The translations under genes were made by a program, and so were the position numbers. From positions 1 through 14,028 of the forward strand of contig WRJY01000312.1 of assembly GCA_009778355.1 (NCBI GenBank): a DNA stretch of 14,028 bases, given 5' to 3'. Positions 13,985 to 14,028 of this stretch are shown here, piece after piece (position 1 is the stretch's first letter; each line of letters begins with the position of its first letter). The notes beneath the pieces were generated by a model, which was given only the letters and a program-made list of their open reading frames with translations, had not been told where the DNA came from and did not search any database. This stretch comes from Desulfovibrionaceae bacterium (GTDB taxonomy: Bacteria; Pseudomonadota; Gammaproteobacteria; Burkholderiales; Burkholderiaceae_C).

Positions 13985-14028
13985 TTATTCGATGACGAAC
14001 AGCGGCTGGCCGAATTCCACCGCCTGCC
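13985..14028 (-). CDS. accB: AccB (biotin carboxyl carrier protein), C-terminal end only
   Basis: The last 13 or so codons on the minus strand read AVEFGQPLFVIE followed by TAA (13985-13987). This is the typical end of AccB after the biotinyl domain. The rest, including the EAMKM-type biotinylation site, lies outside the window. Its position 19 bases upstream of accC supports the assignment. Confidence 0.9.
   Translation of the reverse strand, partial: QAVEFGQPLFVIE

Noticed and set aside
12559..13995. 478-codon plus-strand ORF opposite accC
   Set aside because: Shadow of the highly conserved accC; no recognisable domain.

Overview
This is a high-GC chromosomal window whose gene content and order point to a betaproteobacterium of the Burkholderiales, most likely the family Comamonadaceae. 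That placement is inferred from protein style and synteny, with no database search. Most of it is conserved core genome: ffh divergent from a CcsA/YpjD-type membrane gene, then a PP0621-like gene, pilS, pilR, ampD, a lysine/alanine-rich histone H1-like gene, a PfkB-family kinase, a DUF3426 zinc-ribbon gene, prmA, accC and accB.

Layout. 1-1248 (+): 3' part of an MmgE/PrpD-family gene cut by the window edge. About 1250-1860: an IS5-family transposase remnant on the minus strand, frameshifted and missing its 3' end. 1962-3338 (-): ffh. 3442-8305 (+): a tightly packed five-gene operon (ccsA-like, PP0621-like, pilS, pilR, ampD) with junctions of +5 nt or overlapping. 8306-8752: a 447-nt intergenic region with a promoter-like site, a possible 47-codon ORF, a perfect 14-bp hairpin and a palindrome. 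8753-9214 (+): histone H1-like gene, followed by a strong intrinsic terminator. 9320-10225 (-): PfkB-family kinase. 10227-10553: a hairpin-rich, non-coding-looking segment bounded by 20-nt inverted repeats and GGTCA direct repeats, resembling a MITE. 10562-14028 (-): DUF3426 protein, prmA, accC and the end of accB, transcribed accB to accC to prmA to DUF3426.

How the genes work together. PilS and PilR form the sensor kinase/sigma-54 activator pair that controls type IV pilin expression. They share an operon with a cytochrome c assembly-type membrane protein and the peptidoglycan-recycling amidase AmpD. AccB and AccC are the biotin carrier and biotin carboxylase of acetyl-CoA carboxylase. PrmA methylates ribosomal protein L11. 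Ffh is the SRP GTPase.

I see no defence locus, CRISPR array, prophage or biosynthetic cluster. The least explained signals are the inverted-repeat-bounded element upstream of the PfkB gene and the small structured unit ahead of the histone-like gene. Both are hypotheses from sequence pattern alone.
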